DNA from: an uncultured Clostridia bacterium
GTDB taxonomy: Bacteria; Bacillota; Clostridia; Oscillospirales; Acutalibacteraceae
DNA: 7,204 nucleotides
NCBI GenBank assembly: GCA_944381295.1
Contig: CALWKP010000135.1
Location: 1-7,204, forward strand
Reading direction: 5' to 3'
Shown here: piece after piece, positions 1 to 5,800 of the stretch
Layout of the letters: every line of letters starts with the position of its first letter
Numbering within the stretch: position 1 is the stretch's first letter
Translations under genes and position numbers: made by a program
Notes under the pieces: model-generated
What the model was told of the DNA's origin: nothing
Databases searched by the model: none
Seen by the model: only the letters and a program-made list of their open reading frames with translations

Positions 1-30
1 CTAGGGAATCGGCAATAATGGAACTAGTAA

Positions 31-60
31 AACCATCGGCTGGTTCCCTGGGAGACAGGG
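31..60 (+). other. Two small adjacent hairpins in the leader upstream of the GH3 gene
   Basis: Two perfect 5-bp inverted repeats lie back to back: AACCA (31-35) with TGGTT (41-45) around a TCGGC loop, then CCCTG (46-50) with CAGGG (56-60) around a GGAGA loop. An alternative pairing exists between AGGGAA (3-8) and TTCCCT (44-49), so the two folds would compete. No T-tract follows, so this is not an ordinary terminator. No convincing promoter is visible in positions 1-114, and no recognisable end of an upstream protein can be read, although stops occur at 2-4 and 16-18. The GH3 gene may be read through from an upstream gene. The stems are short and could be chance. Confidence 0.25.
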
Positions 61-100
61 ACTGGCAATCAGCGGAAAGGCCCGGCTTGGAAAGCGGGCA

Positions 101-107
101 AGGGAGG
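101..107 (+). promoter_or_regulatory. Ribosome binding site of the GH3 gene
   Basis: AGGGAGG is a near-consensus Shine-Dalgarno sequence 7 nt before the ATG at 115. It fixes that ATG as the start. Confidence 0.85.
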
Positions 108-114
108 ACAGAAG

Positions 115-2277
115 ATGAAAGAATTGATCCACAATAAAGAAAAATTACAGGAATACCGTAAACGTGCGGAAGAACTTGTGGGGAAAATGACCCTGGAAGA
201 AAAAGTAAGCCAGATGCTGAACTGGGCCCCGGCAATCGAACGGTTGGGGATCCCGGCGTATAACTGGTGGAGCGAGGCGCTGCACGGGGTAGCGCGCGCA
301 GGGGTCGCGACAGTGTTCCCGCAGGCGATCGGTCTGGCGGCCACATTCGACGAGGACTTGATGGAACGCGTAGCGGATGCAATTGCAACAGAAGGCCGCG
401 CAAAATACAATATGCAGCAGGAATACGGTGACCGGGATATTTATAAGGGATTGACGTTCTGGTCTCCGAACGTGAATATTTTCCGTGACCCGCGATGGGG
501 CCGCGGCCATGAGACTTATGGAGAAGACCCGTATCTCACCTCGCGCATGGGGGTACGTTTTGTCAACGGCTTGCAGGGCCATGACCCGGATTACTTAAAA
601 ACAGCAGCTTGTGCGAAACATTTTGCGGTCCACTCGGGCCCAGAAAACGACCGTCACTTCTTTAACGCGGAAGTGTCACAGCAGGACCTTTGGGAAACTT
701 ATCTTCCGGCGTTCCGCGCGCTGGTGAAGGAAGCCGGCGTGGAAGCAGTTATGGGCGCGTATAACCGAACCAACGGTGAACCGTGCTGCGGAAGCAAAAC
801 GCTGCTCAAAGATATCCTGCGCGAGAAATGGGGCTTTGACGGTCATGTCACTTCGGACTGTTGGGCGATCAAAGACTTCCACGAAGGCCATCGCGTGACG
901 GCAGGACCGACGGAATCCGTAGCGCTGGCGGTGAACAACGGGTGCGATGTGAACTGCGGCAACCTGTTCTCGTACCTCACTCAGGCGGTAGCGGAAGGTC
1001 TGGTGACAGAAGAAGCCATCACGGAAGCGGTCGTACGGCTGTTCTCCACAAGGATGCGCCTGGGAATGTTTGACCCGGCGGAAAAGGTGCCGTTCAGCAA
1101 GATCGGCTATTCGGAAGTGGATTCTTCCGAAATGAAAGCGCTGAACCTGGAAGTTGCGGAAAAATGCCTGGTGCTGCTGAAAAACCAGGATGGATTCCTG
1201 CCTTTGGATAAAAATAAGATCAAGACTCTCGGCGTGATTGGTCCGAACGCGGACAGCCGCCGCGCACTGGTCGGTAACTACGAAGGTACCGCATCGCGTT
1301 ATGAGACGGTGCTGATGGGTCTCCAGGATTATCTGGGCGACAGCGTCCGGATCATGGCGTCGGAGGGCTGCCATTTGTATAAAGACAGGGTAGAAGGTCT
1401 GGCCGTGGCGAACGACCGTATTTCGGAAGTACGCGGCGTATGCAGGGAATCGGATGTCATCATCGCGTGCATGGGATTGGATGCGAACCTGGAAGGCGAA
1501 GAGGGCGATGAGGGCAACGCTTATTCAGGCGGCGATAAACCGGACCTGAGATTGCCGGGAAATCAGGAAGAAGTGCTCCGAGTGATTGCAGAAAGCGGAA
1601 AACCGGTTATTTTGGTATTGCTGACCGGAAGTGCGATGGCGATCGATTTTGCAGCGGAAAAATTTGAGGCAATCCTCCAGGGGTGGTATCCGGGTGCGCA
1701 AGGCGGGCTTGCCATCGCGCGCGTGCTGTTTGGCGAGGTTTCCCCGCAAGGAAAGCTTCCTGTCACGTTCTACCACGGCACGGAGGAATTGCCGGCATTT
1801 ACCGACTATTCCATGAAGGGCCGCACCTACCGCTACATGACAAATGAGGCGCTCTATCCGTTTGGGTATGGGCTGACCTATACAGATATCCGTCTCGGCG
1901 AAGCTGCTGCGGATACCGGAAAGGTCACCAAGGATGGAATCACGGTGAAAGTGACCGCAGAAAACGCCGGGAAGATGGCCGGAATTGAAACGATACAGGC
2001 ATATGTGAAAGCAGTGCGTCCGGGTACACCGAATGCACAGCTGAAAGGGTTCCGGAAAGTGGAACTTGTGCCGGGAGAGCAGAAAGAAGTGACGCTGCAT
2101 CTGCCGCTGGAGGCCTTTGCGTTGTATAATGAAGAGGGAATCCCAGTCGTGGAACCAGGAGAATACGACATATTCATCGGGACGTCGCAGCCGGACCATC
2201 GGAGCCAGGAACTGACCGGAAAACCGGTACAGAAACTGACCGTGCGTGCAGACGAACGGTATGAACTGGAACAATAA
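115..2277 (+). CDS. Glycoside hydrolase family 3 enzyme, probable beta-xylosidase/beta-glucosidase, cytoplasmic
   Basis: A retaining exo-glycosidase of family GH3, expected to release terminal beta-linked sugars (xylose or glucose) from short oligosaccharides. The 720 residues show the full three-domain layout: an N-terminal TIM barrel (about 1-315), an alpha/beta sandwich (about 345-560) ending in LYPFGYGLTYT (580-590), and a fibronectin-III-like C-terminal domain (about 605-710). Visible motifs are DPRWGRGHETYGEDPY (125-140), the substrate-binding pair K168-H169 in AKHF, and TSDCWAI (246-252) whose D248 is the expected nucleophile. The acid/base should be a glutamate in LEGEEGDEG (459-467), probably E462. 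There is no signal peptide, so substrates must be imported. Length matches clostridial GH3 enzymes of about 700-720 residues. The start is supported by AGGGAGG at 101-107. Xylosidase is favoured over glucosidase by overall resemblance and by uxuA nearby, but specificity (including arabinofuranosidase) cannot be decided from sequence alone. Confidence 0.93.
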   Translation: MKELIHNKEKLQEYRKRAEELVGKMTLEEKVSQMLNWAPAIERLGIPAYNWWSEALHGVARAGVATVFPQAIGLAATFDEDLMERVADAIATEGRAKYNMQQEYGDRDIYKGLTFWSPNVNIFRDPRWGRGHETYGEDPYLTSRMGVRFVNGLQGHDPDYLKTAACAKHFAVHSGPENDRHFFNAEVSQQDLWETYLPAFRALVKEAGVEAVMGAYNRTNGEPCCGSKTLLKDILREKWGFDGHVTSDCWAIKDFHEGHRVTAGPTESVALAVNNGCDVNCGNLFSYLTQAVAEGLVTEEAITEAVVRLFSTRMRLGMFDPAEKVPFSKIGYSEVDSSEMKALNLEVAEKCLVLLKNQDGFLPLDKNKIKTLGVIGPNADSRRALVGNYEGTASRYETVLMGLQDYLGDSVRIMASEGCHLYKDRVEGLAVANDRISEVRGVCRESDVIIACMGLDANLEGEEGDEGNAYSGGDKPDLRLPGNQEEVLRVIAESGKPVILVLLTGSAMAIDFAAEKFEAILQGWYPGAQGGLAIARVLFGEVSPQGKLPVTFYHGTEELPAFTDYSMKGRTYRYMTNEALYPFGYGLTYTDIRLGEAAADTGKVTKDGITVKVTAENAGKMAGIETIQAYVKAVRPGTPNAQLKGFRKVELVPGEQKEVTLHLPLEAFALYNEEGIPVVEPGEYDIFIGTSQPDHRSQELTGKPVQKLTVRADERYELEQ

Positions 2278-2290
2278 GACACAGAAAGCG

Positions 2291-2322
2291 GGGCGGCGTC
2301 CGAAGTGAGGACACCGCCCTTT
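2291..2322 (+). terminator. Probable intrinsic terminator after the GH3 gene
   Basis: An 11-position stem pairs 2291-2301 (GGGCGGCGTCC) with 2309-2319 (GGACACCGCCC) around a 7-nt loop, with a single C/A mismatch (2297 against 2313). Only three Ts follow (2320-2322), so the U-tract is weak although the stem is very GC-rich. It begins 14 bases after the GH3 stop codon, which fits a 3' end. A 10-bp direct repeat, CACAGAAAGC, flanks it at 2280-2289 and 2325-2334. Confidence 0.6.
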
Positions 2323-2388
2323 GTCACAGAAAGCTTTCCGCAGGATTGGTCCGATTCTGGAAAAATCCGAGCAGGGAGAACTTTCCCG

Positions 2389-2394
2389 TATAGT
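2389..2394 (+). promoter_or_regulatory. Possible -10 element for the cysteine desulfurase gene
   Basis: TATAGT matches the sigma-A -10 consensus at five of six positions, but no good -35 hexamer lies 16-18 bp upstream and there is no extended-10 TG. If used, transcription would begin near 2401, inside the left arm of the inverted repeat at 2394-2444. The weak -35 suggests an activator or a different promoter. Confidence 0.3.
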
Positions 2395-2444
2395 AAGGTA
2401 ATGCTGCACCATTCACACCGAATGCTCCAGGTGGCGTTACCTTA
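2394..2444 (+). promoter_or_regulatory. Long composite inverted repeat/structured leader upstream of the cysteine desulfurase gene
   Basis: Arms TAAGGTAATGC (2394-2404) and GCGTTACCTTA (2434-2444) pair over 11 positions, with one G-U wobble if read as RNA. Inside, CACC (2407-2410) pairs with GGTG (2430-2433). The enclosed segment holds a third stem, ATTC (2411-2414) with GAAT (2420-2423), around the loop ACACC. No T-tract follows, so it is not a standard terminator. It ends 32 nt before the desulfurase ATG. It could be a structured 5' leader or a DNA operator overlapping the candidate -10 at 2389-2394. It does not match any riboswitch class I can recognise. Confidence 0.5.
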
Positions 2445-2476
2445 GAAACGATATTTCATAGAAAGAAGGGTTCGGG

Positions 2477-3598
2477 ATGATCTATGCCGACCATGCCGCA
2501 ACAGCGCCGTTAGAGGAGGGTGTCCTGGAAGCGATGGAGCCTTTTCTCAAAGACAGCTTTGCCAACCCATCCGGGAGTTACCGGTTTTCGCTTACATGCC
2601 GCCGGGCAGTGGAGGACGCGCGTGCGTCTATCGCGGAGGGGATAGGCTGTACCCCGCAGGAGATTTATGTTACTTCCGGCGGAAGCGAAGCAAATTCCTG
2701 GGCAGTATGGAACGCCGCACAGGCCTGCGGAAAAAGCGGGAAATCCCTGCTGACATCCTCAACAGAACATCATTCCCTGCTGAATGCCTGCGCGGGAGCG
2801 GAAGCGTTCGGCGTAAAAACCGGAATTTTGCCCGTGGATAACCAGGGGACCGTGCGTCTGGAAGAGTTGGAAAAACGGCTCCATACAGGGGTGGAGATGG
2901 TCTCAGTGCAGTATGCGAACAATGAGACAGGGACCATCCAACCGGTGAAGGAGATCGCCGCACTCTGCCGGGAGAGAAAGGTGTGGTTTCATACCGATGC
3001 TGTACAGGCGGTCGGGCATATTCCTGTTGGAATAGAAAACGGGATCGCTTTGCTGTCAGCGTCGGCGCATAAGTTCGGCGGACCAAAGGGGATCGGATTT
3101 TTGTATGCTTCGCGGAATGTACGGCTGCACCCGCTGGTTTACGGCGGGGGACAGGAACGCGGCGTGCGCGGCGGGACGGAAAATGTGGCGGCGATCGTGG
3201 GAATGGCGCATGCATTCCGGAAAGCCCTGGAAAAAAGGGAAGAACGTGCGGAGAGGCTGCGGGGGATGGAGCAAATTTTCCGGGAAGAACTATTGTGCGG
3301 TGTGCCGGGGGCAACATTCAACGGGAATCCGGACAAAAAATTACCCGGCCTGGTCAGCGTGACCTTGCCGGGAGCAGATGCCGAACGGTTGATTTATCAG
3401 TTGGATATCGCGGGAATTTGCGTGTCGGCTGGCGCGGCCTGTGACCAGCGCGGGGAAAAACAGCCGTCGCATGTGCTGCGTGCAATGGGGATTTCCGATA
3501 GGGACGCCATGGCGACGATACGGGTATCGTTCGGCCCGGCAAACCAGGAAGAAGATGCCAGAACAGTCGCGCGGGAACTGTTGAAATTGGTGCGTTAG
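2477..3598 (+). CDS. Cysteine desulfurase, NifS/IscS family (PLP-dependent class V aminotransferase fold)
   Basis: Converts L-cysteine to L-alanine and leaves a persulfide on the enzyme, supplying sulfur for Fe-S clusters, tRNA thiolation or other thio-cofactors in the cytoplasm. The 373 residues carry the expected landmarks in order: YADHAATAP near the N-terminus, VTSGGSEAN (65-73), EH at 97-98 stacking on PLP, YANNETGTIQP (146-156), HTDAVQ with D174, SAHKFGGPKG with the PLP lysine K199, RGGTEN (231-236), and the loop SAGAACDQRG with the likely catalytic C322, then PSHVLRAMG. Spacing from C322 to PSHVL resembles group I (NifS/IscS) enzymes. The protein is shorter than IscS (about 400) because the C-terminal tail is missing, so its scaffold partner may differ. 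The start is preceded by AAGGG at 2466-2470, 6 nt upstream. No thiI, nifU/iscU or iscR is adjacent in this window, so the partner is unknown. Confidence 0.93.
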   Translation: MIYADHAATAPLEEGVLEAMEPFLKDSFANPSGSYRFSLTCRRAVEDARASIAEGIGCTPQEIYVTSGGSEANSWAVWNAAQACGKSGKSLLTSSTEHHSLLNACAGAEAFGVKTGILPVDNQGTVRLEELEKRLHTGVEMVSVQYANNETGTIQPVKEIAALCRERKVWFHTDAVQAVGHIPVGIENGIALLSASAHKFGGPKGIGFLYASRNVRLHPLVYGGGQERGVRGGTENVAAIVGMAHAFRKALEKREERAERLRGMEQIFREELLCGVPGATFNGNPDKKLPGLVSVTLPGADAERLIYQLDIAGICVSAGAACDQRGEKQPSHVLRAMGISDRDAMATIRVSFGPANQEEDARTVARELLKLVR

Positions 3599-3621
3599 CA
3601 CGCCCCTCCAAAACCCATGAA

Positions 3622-4485
3622 TCAGCGAGGCCCGCCGCCGAGCTTGCGGTATTCGGAAGGGGTACATCCGGCAAAAGTTTTAAAGATGCGGTTGAAGGTC
3701 GCCAGGGAATTGAACCCGGAACGCATGGAAACCTCGGTGACCGGAAGGGACGGGTCTGTGAGCAACCCCTGGGCGTACAGGACCCGGCAGCGGTTGAGGT
3801 AGTCAAAGCAGGTGACGCCGGTAAATTCCTTAAACAGGCGGGAAAAGTGGAATTTGCTGAATCCTGCGTGTTCGGAGATCTGGTCGAGGGTCAGGTCCTC
3901 AGAACAGTGGTCGTTGATGTAGTTGCACACCGCAATAAACCGTTCGGTATATTCGCGCTGTTTGGAGCGGGCGACGCCGGTGAATTTTTCGCAGACGTGA
4001 CCGTGACGTCCCAGTGCGACAAAGAATTGGAGCAGGTGCGCATAGACGGCGACGTCGCGGTAGGGAAGGCCGCTGGATTCGTCTTTGCCGATGGCGCAGA
4101 TACATTCCCGCAGGGTGCTGGTAAGCTCCGGAAGCTGACCGGCACGGTATAAGCTGTAAGGCCGGAGCAGGGACAGAAGAAAACTGATACTGGGAATCTG
4201 GCGGAAGCAAAGGGCGTCATAATGGAGGATGTAACGGCATCCGGACGGCGGTGCTTTGATGGAATGGAGTTCCCCGGGAGCGATCACCAGGACGTCACCG
4301 GGAGAAAGGACGATGGGCGAACCGGAGACGGTGACTTCGTAGGTGTTTTCCAGAGGGGAAATAATTTCTCCGGGCGCATGCCAGTGCGGAGGATAATCTT
4401 CCGTTTCGGTATTGAGAAAGAACCGGACCGTATGGAATCCATGAAAATTGACGATTTCATGGGTCCCGTGGAGCGTTTCGATCAT
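3622..4485 (-). CDS. AraC-family transcriptional regulator with N-terminal cupin domain
   Basis: A one-component regulator that should bind a small ligand, probably a sugar or uronate-related metabolite, through its cupin and DNA through a pair of helix-turn-helix motifs. Of 287 residues, about 20-90 form the cupin, with H34, H36, E40 (in HWHAPGE) and H74 (in PGELHS) placed like a metal-binding cupin set. About 180-282 form the AraC domain: first HTH LTLDQISEHAGFSKFHFSRL (198-217), second HTH around VTEVSMRSGFNSLATFNRIF (249-268), followed by the family hallmark TPSEYRK (275-281). The start is supported by an AAGGGGG Shine-Dalgarno (4493-4499 on the complementary strand), 7 nt from the ATG. 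It is divergent from uxuA across a 112-bp gap and converges on the cysteine desulfurase gene. Local control of uxuA and autoregulation are inferences from this arrangement. No signal peptide or membrane segment is seen. Confidence 0.92.
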   Translation of the reverse strand: MIETLHGTHEIVNFHGFHTVRFFLNTETEDYPPHWHAPGEIISPLENTYEVTVSGSPIVLSPGDVLVIAPGELHSIKAPPSGCRYILHYDALCFRQIPSISFLLSLLRPYSLYRAGQLPELTSTLRECICAIGKDESSGLPYRDVAVYAHLLQFFVALGRHGHVCEKFTGVARSKQREYTERFIAVCNYINDHCSEDLTLDQISEHAGFSKFHFSRLFKEFTGVTCFDYLNRCRVLYAQGLLTDPSLPVTEVSMRSGFNSLATFNRIFKTFAGCTPSEYRKLGGGPR

Positions 4486-4531
4486 GGCAGGACCCCCTTT
4501 TCAAACGCCGCGAAGCCCATACAGGCAAAAT

Positions 4532-4575
4532 CTCTTTACAAAACTCTGATAACATATTATTATAAGTTTAAAGAG
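4532..4575. repeat. Interrupted inverted repeat spanning the uxuA/araC promoter region, candidate operator
   Basis: CTCTTT (4532-4537) pairs with AAAGAG (4570-4575). Three bases further in on the left, AAACT (4541-4545) pairs with AGTTT (4565-4569). The left arm overlaps the -35 of the uxuA promoter and the right arm covers its predicted start site. It could be an operator for the adjacent AraC protein or a chance product of AT-rich sequence. AraC proteins usually bind direct repeats, which weakens the operator reading. Confidence 0.3.
4535..4563 (+). promoter_or_regulatory. Sigma-A-type promoter of uxuA
   Basis: TTTACA (4535-4540, one mismatch to TTGACA) and TATTAT (4558-4563, one mismatch to TATAAT) are separated by exactly 17 bp. 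The predicted start near 4570 gives a leader of about 28 nt that contains the AAAGGAGA ribosome binding site. The -10 lies on the same bases as the -10 of the opposing araC promoter. Confidence 0.65.
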
Positions 4576-4587
4576 TAAAAATGTAAA
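4559..4587 (-). promoter_or_regulatory. Sigma-A-type promoter of the araC-family gene
   Basis: Read on the minus strand, TTTACA (complement of 4582-4587) and a perfect TATAAT (complement of 4559-4564) are 17 bp apart. The predicted start near 4552 gives a leader of about 66 nt before the ATG. Its -35 overlaps the uxuA ribosome binding site, and its -10 is superimposed on the uxuA -10. Confidence 0.65.
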
Positions 4588-4592
4588 GGAGA
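4585..4592 (+). promoter_or_regulatory. Ribosome binding site of uxuA
   Basis: AAAGGAGA lies 5 nt before the ATG at 4598 and 8 nt before a second in-frame ATG at 4601. Either could be used, so the protein may begin MMQM or MQM. Confidence 0.8.
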
Positions 4593-4597
4593 GAATC

Positions 4598-5671
4598 ATG
4601 ATGCAGATGACAATGCGCTGGTACGGAAGCCGGCACGATACCGTAACCCTGAAGCAAATCCGACAGACAGCCTATGTAAAAGGGATCATCACAACGCTGT
4701 ACGACAAGATGCCGGGCGAAGTCTGGGAACTGGACGAGATCCAGGCAATGAAAGCGGAAGTCGAAGCGGCGGGGCTGGATTTAGCGGGCATCGAAAGCGT
4801 GAATGTCTCCGATGCGATCAAGACGGCGGCGCCGGAACGTGACCGTGATATTGAAGCGTATAGCAAGACCCTGGAAAACCTGGGAAAATGCGGGATTCAT
4901 ATGGTCTGCTATAATTTTATGCCGGTGTTCGACTGGACACGGACAGAACTTGCGAGGATGCGTCCGGACGGTTCGACGGTGCTGGCATATCATCAGGATA
5001 CCGTGGACCAGATCTCCCCGGAAAAGATGTTCGACAGTATTTCGGGTGATATGAACGGGACCGTGATGCCCGGATGGGAACCGGAACGCATGGCGAAAGT
5101 CAAAGAGCTGTTCCAGCTGTACCGGGATATCGACAGCGAAGCGCTGTTTGCGAATTTGAAATATTTCCTGGAAGCGATCATGCCGGTGTGCAGCCAATAT
5201 GACATTAAGATGGCGATCCATCCGGACGATCCTGCGTGGAGCGTGTTCGGACTGCCGCGAATCATCATCAATAAAGAAAATATCCTGCGGATGATGAAGA
5301 TGGTAGATGACCCGCATAACGGTGTGACGTTCTGCACCGGTTCGTACGGGACCAGCCTGAAAAATGACCTGCCGGATATGATCCGGTCGCTGAAAGGACG
5401 GATCCATTTCGCGCATATCCGGAACCTGCAATTCAATGACGGTGAACGCGATTTTGAAGAAGCGGCACATTTGTCGAGCGACGGGACGTTCGATATGCAT
5501 GCGATCATGCGTGCGCTGTACGATATCGGGTTTGACGGGCCGATCCGTCCGGACCATGGTCGGATGATCTGGGAAGAAAAGGCGATGCCCGGCTATGGAC
5601 TGTATGACCGTGCACTGGGAGCGGCATACCTGTGCGGGTTGTGGGAATCTATCGTGAAGGAAAACAGCTGA
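4598..5671 (+). CDS. uxuA: Mannonate dehydratase UxuA
   Basis: Dehydrates D-mannonate to 2-keto-3-deoxy-D-gluconate in the cytoplasmic glucuronate branch of hexuronate catabolism. The 357 residues align by eye with the UxuA family from end to end: MRWYG near the start, CYNFMPVFDWTRTEL (104-118), MAIHPDD (205-211), GLPRI, TFCTGSYG (244-251), AHIRN (272-276), EAAHL and IRPDHGRMIWE (316-326), ending in the usual GYGLYDRALG segment. The divalent-metal ligands expected from characterised homologues are H208, C246, H273 and D319, all present with appropriate spacing. It is shorter than the E. coli enzyme (394) because a mid-protein insertion is absent, as in Bacillota-type UxuA. It has its own promoter and a strong terminator, so it appears monocistronic. 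Partner enzymes (uronate isomerase, fructuronate reductase, KDG kinase/aldolase) are not in the window. The divergent AraC-type regulator is the likely controller, by inference. Confidence 0.96.
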   Translation: MMQMTMRWYGSRHDTVTLKQIRQTAYVKGIITTLYDKMPGEVWELDEIQAMKAEVEAAGLDLAGIESVNVSDAIKTAAPERDRDIEAYSKTLENLGKCGIHMVCYNFMPVFDWTRTELARMRPDGSTVLAYHQDTVDQISPEKMFDSISGDMNGTVMPGWEPERMAKVKELFQLYRDIDSEALFANLKYFLEAIMPVCSQYDIKMAIHPDDPAWSVFGLPRIIINKENILRMMKMVDDPHNGVTFCTGSYGTSLKNDLPDMIRSLKGRIHFAHIRNLQFNDGERDFEEAAHLSSDGTFDMHAIMRALYDIGFDGPIRPDHGRMIWEEKAMPGYGLYDRALGAAYLCGLWESIVKENS

Positions 5672-5699
5672 TCTTCCCGGCAGCAATACGGAATCTTGC

Positions 5700-5741
5700 A
5701 AAAAAGGATGCGGCAGAGGAAATCATGCCGCATCCTTTTTT
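5700..5741 (+). terminator. Strong intrinsic terminator after uxuA
   Basis: A perfect 16-bp inverted repeat: 5700-5715 (six As, then GGATGCGGCA) pairs with 5726-5741 (TGCCGCATCC, then six Ts) around a 10-nt loop. The A-run on the left and T-run on the right would let it work in both directions. It begins 29 nt after the uxuA stop and separates uxuA from the two-component genes. Confidence 0.93.
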
Positions 5742-5748
5742 GGAAATT

Positions 5749-5766
5749 TAAGTTGTTTTTAGGTTG
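5749..5766 (+). promoter_or_regulatory. 11-bp-spaced direct repeat upstream of the response regulator, possible OmpR-type binding site
   Basis: TAAGTTG (5749-5755) and TAGGTTG (5760-5766) match at six of seven positions and are offset by exactly 11 bp, the usual spacing of half-sites for OmpR/PhoB-family regulators. A perfect -35-like TTGACA (5764-5769) overlaps the second copy, but no good -10 lies 16-18 bp after it. GATAAG (5771-5776) and TATGAG (5778-5783) are weak -10 candidates. The promoter of the two-component genes is therefore not settled. Autoregulation is inference. Confidence 0.3.
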
Positions 5767-5800
5767 ACAGGATAAGCTATGAGGAAACGGAGGGAAGTGT

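Noticed and set aside
85..100. Possible catabolite-response (cre) site in TTGGAAAGCGGGCAAG before the GH3 gene
   Set aside because: The spacing is wrong for the TGNAANCGNNNNCA consensus by one base, and the half-sites are not symmetric.
1525..2412. Long antisense open frame (295 codons) across the end of the GH3 gene and the following gap
   Set aside because: Its translation has no recognisable domain and is rich in Arg, His, Cys and Phe as expected of a shadow frame; the plus-strand GH3 gene explains the region.
4222..4578. Plus-strand open frame (118 codons) running through the araC start and the divergent promoter region
   Set aside because: It lies opposite the conserved cupin domain and crosses two well-formed promoters; its translation resembles no protein family.
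4598..5671. Annotation of the 357-residue protein as a generic sugar phosphate isomerase/epimerase TIM barrel
   Set aside because: The HPDD, CTGSYG, HIRN and RPDHG motifs and the early CYNFMPVFDWTRT segment are specific to mannonate dehydratase.
4781..5701. Antisense open frame (306 codons) opposite uxuA
   Set aside because: Composition is typical of a shadow frame and it lies entirely against a clearly conserved enzyme. No promoter or ribosome binding site was found for it.
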